DNA of 64,000 bases from Clostridia bacterium (GTDB lineage Bacteria > Bacillota > Clostridia > Christensenellales > Aristaeellaceae). The stretch is taken from assembly GCA_017448975.1 (NCBI GenBank), contig JAFSKN010000054.1, forward strand, positions 62,001 through 126,000, read 5' to 3'. The notes under the pieces were generated by a model. That model ran no database searches. It had not been told where the DNA came from and saw nothing but the letters and a program-made list of their open reading frames with translations. A program made the position numbers and the translations under genes. This document shows positions 63,817-64,000 of this stretch, piece after piece (the first letter of the stretch is position 1; the number at the start of each line of letters is the position of its first letter).

Positions 63817-64000
63817 TTACGCGCGGGACAGGTATTCGCCGGTGCGGGTGTCGATCTTGATGACGTCGCCGATGTTGATGAACAGGGGCACCTGAATCTC
63901 CAGGCCGGTTTCGGTGGTGGCGGGCTTGAAGTTATTGGTAGCGGTATCGCCCTTGAAGCCGGGTTCGGTCTTGGTGATTTCCAGCTCAACAAAGTTGGGC
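63817..64000 (-). CDS. efp: Elongation factor P, N-terminus beyond window
   Basis: The visible 60 residues plus stop are the C-terminal OB domains of EF-P: the frame reads [11 protein letters not shown], then [25 protein letters not shown], and ends TAA. EF-P binds ribosomes stalled at proline runs. The N-terminal domain with the modified tip residue is outside the window. Confidence 0.92.
   Translation of the reverse strand, partial: PNFVELEITKTEPGFKGDTATNNFKPATTETGLEIQVPLFINIGDVIKIDTRTGEYLSRA

Overview
The window looks like chromosomal DNA of a high-GC member of the Clostridia. Three things point that way: a glnA-nitR-gltB-gltD order with an ANTAR antiterminator, as described in Clostridium; an asparagine T-box leader; and AGGAGG-type ribosome binding sites with TTGACA/TATAAT promoters. 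I cannot name genus or species without a search. Most of the window is GC-rich (about 58-60 percent by eye). Two stretches are clearly AT-richer and carry defence genes: 1-9.8 kb and 39.9-42.3 kb.

Region 1 (1-9883) is the right-hand part of an integrative island inserted at the 3' end of guaA. It has a tyrosine integrase, a phage-type regulatory switch (excisionase-like gene and XRE repressor on divergent consensus promoters with shared operator repeats), and a leftward defence operon. That operon encodes an SNF2-type helicase, a DUF4391 protein, an EEP-family nuclease, an unrecognised 185-residue protein and a DNA adenine methyltransferase that runs off the window. The nuclease plus unknown gene, set between DUF4391 and the methyltransferase, are the best candidate for an undescribed variant of a type III-like restriction system. 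The methyltransferase gene is itself a composition mosaic.

Region 2 (9.9-39.3 kb) is a dense amide-nitrogen and nucleotide block: guaA, asnB (T-box), glnA, nitR, gltB, gltD, glmS, pyrG, proC, pyrC, carB, pyrK, pyrD and pyrF. Most of these enzymes make glutamine or use its amide group. A leader terminator sits between the glnA promoter and its start codon, next to the gene for the ANTAR protein likely to read it. Also here are a GNAT enzyme, a PAP2 phosphatase, a membrane XRE regulator, a soluble GGDEF-EAL protein with three sensor repeats, and a CHAP protein inside the pyr operon.

Region 3 (39.3-42.3 kb) is an AT-rich restriction-modification islet (endonuclease, then methyltransferase) beside a truncated Rpn-type nuclease/transposase remnant.

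Region 4 (42.4-64 kb) is housekeeping: pth-mfd, an oligopeptide ABC transporter (oppA-B-C-D-F) whose OppC carries an extracytoplasmic SH3-like insert, iscR-iscS-iscU with an IscR-like operator, hflX with an added JAMM-like domain, two tandem VanY carboxypeptidases, a YprB-like exonuclease, a TPR protein, a PBP5-type carboxypeptidase, a zinc-ribbon protein and efp (cut by the window end).

Intergenic DNA is unusual throughout. Five copies of a roughly 105-120 bp palindromic repeat family lie between genes from 32.9 to 63.2 kb. Three intergenic regions (7.2-7.4, 51.3-51.6 and 55.4-55.9 kb) hold chains or nests of perfect hairpins. A 45-bp perfect palindrome follows efp, and the dacF start codon is buried in an 11-bp inverted repeat. 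No tRNA, rRNA, CRISPR array or intact insertion sequence was seen.
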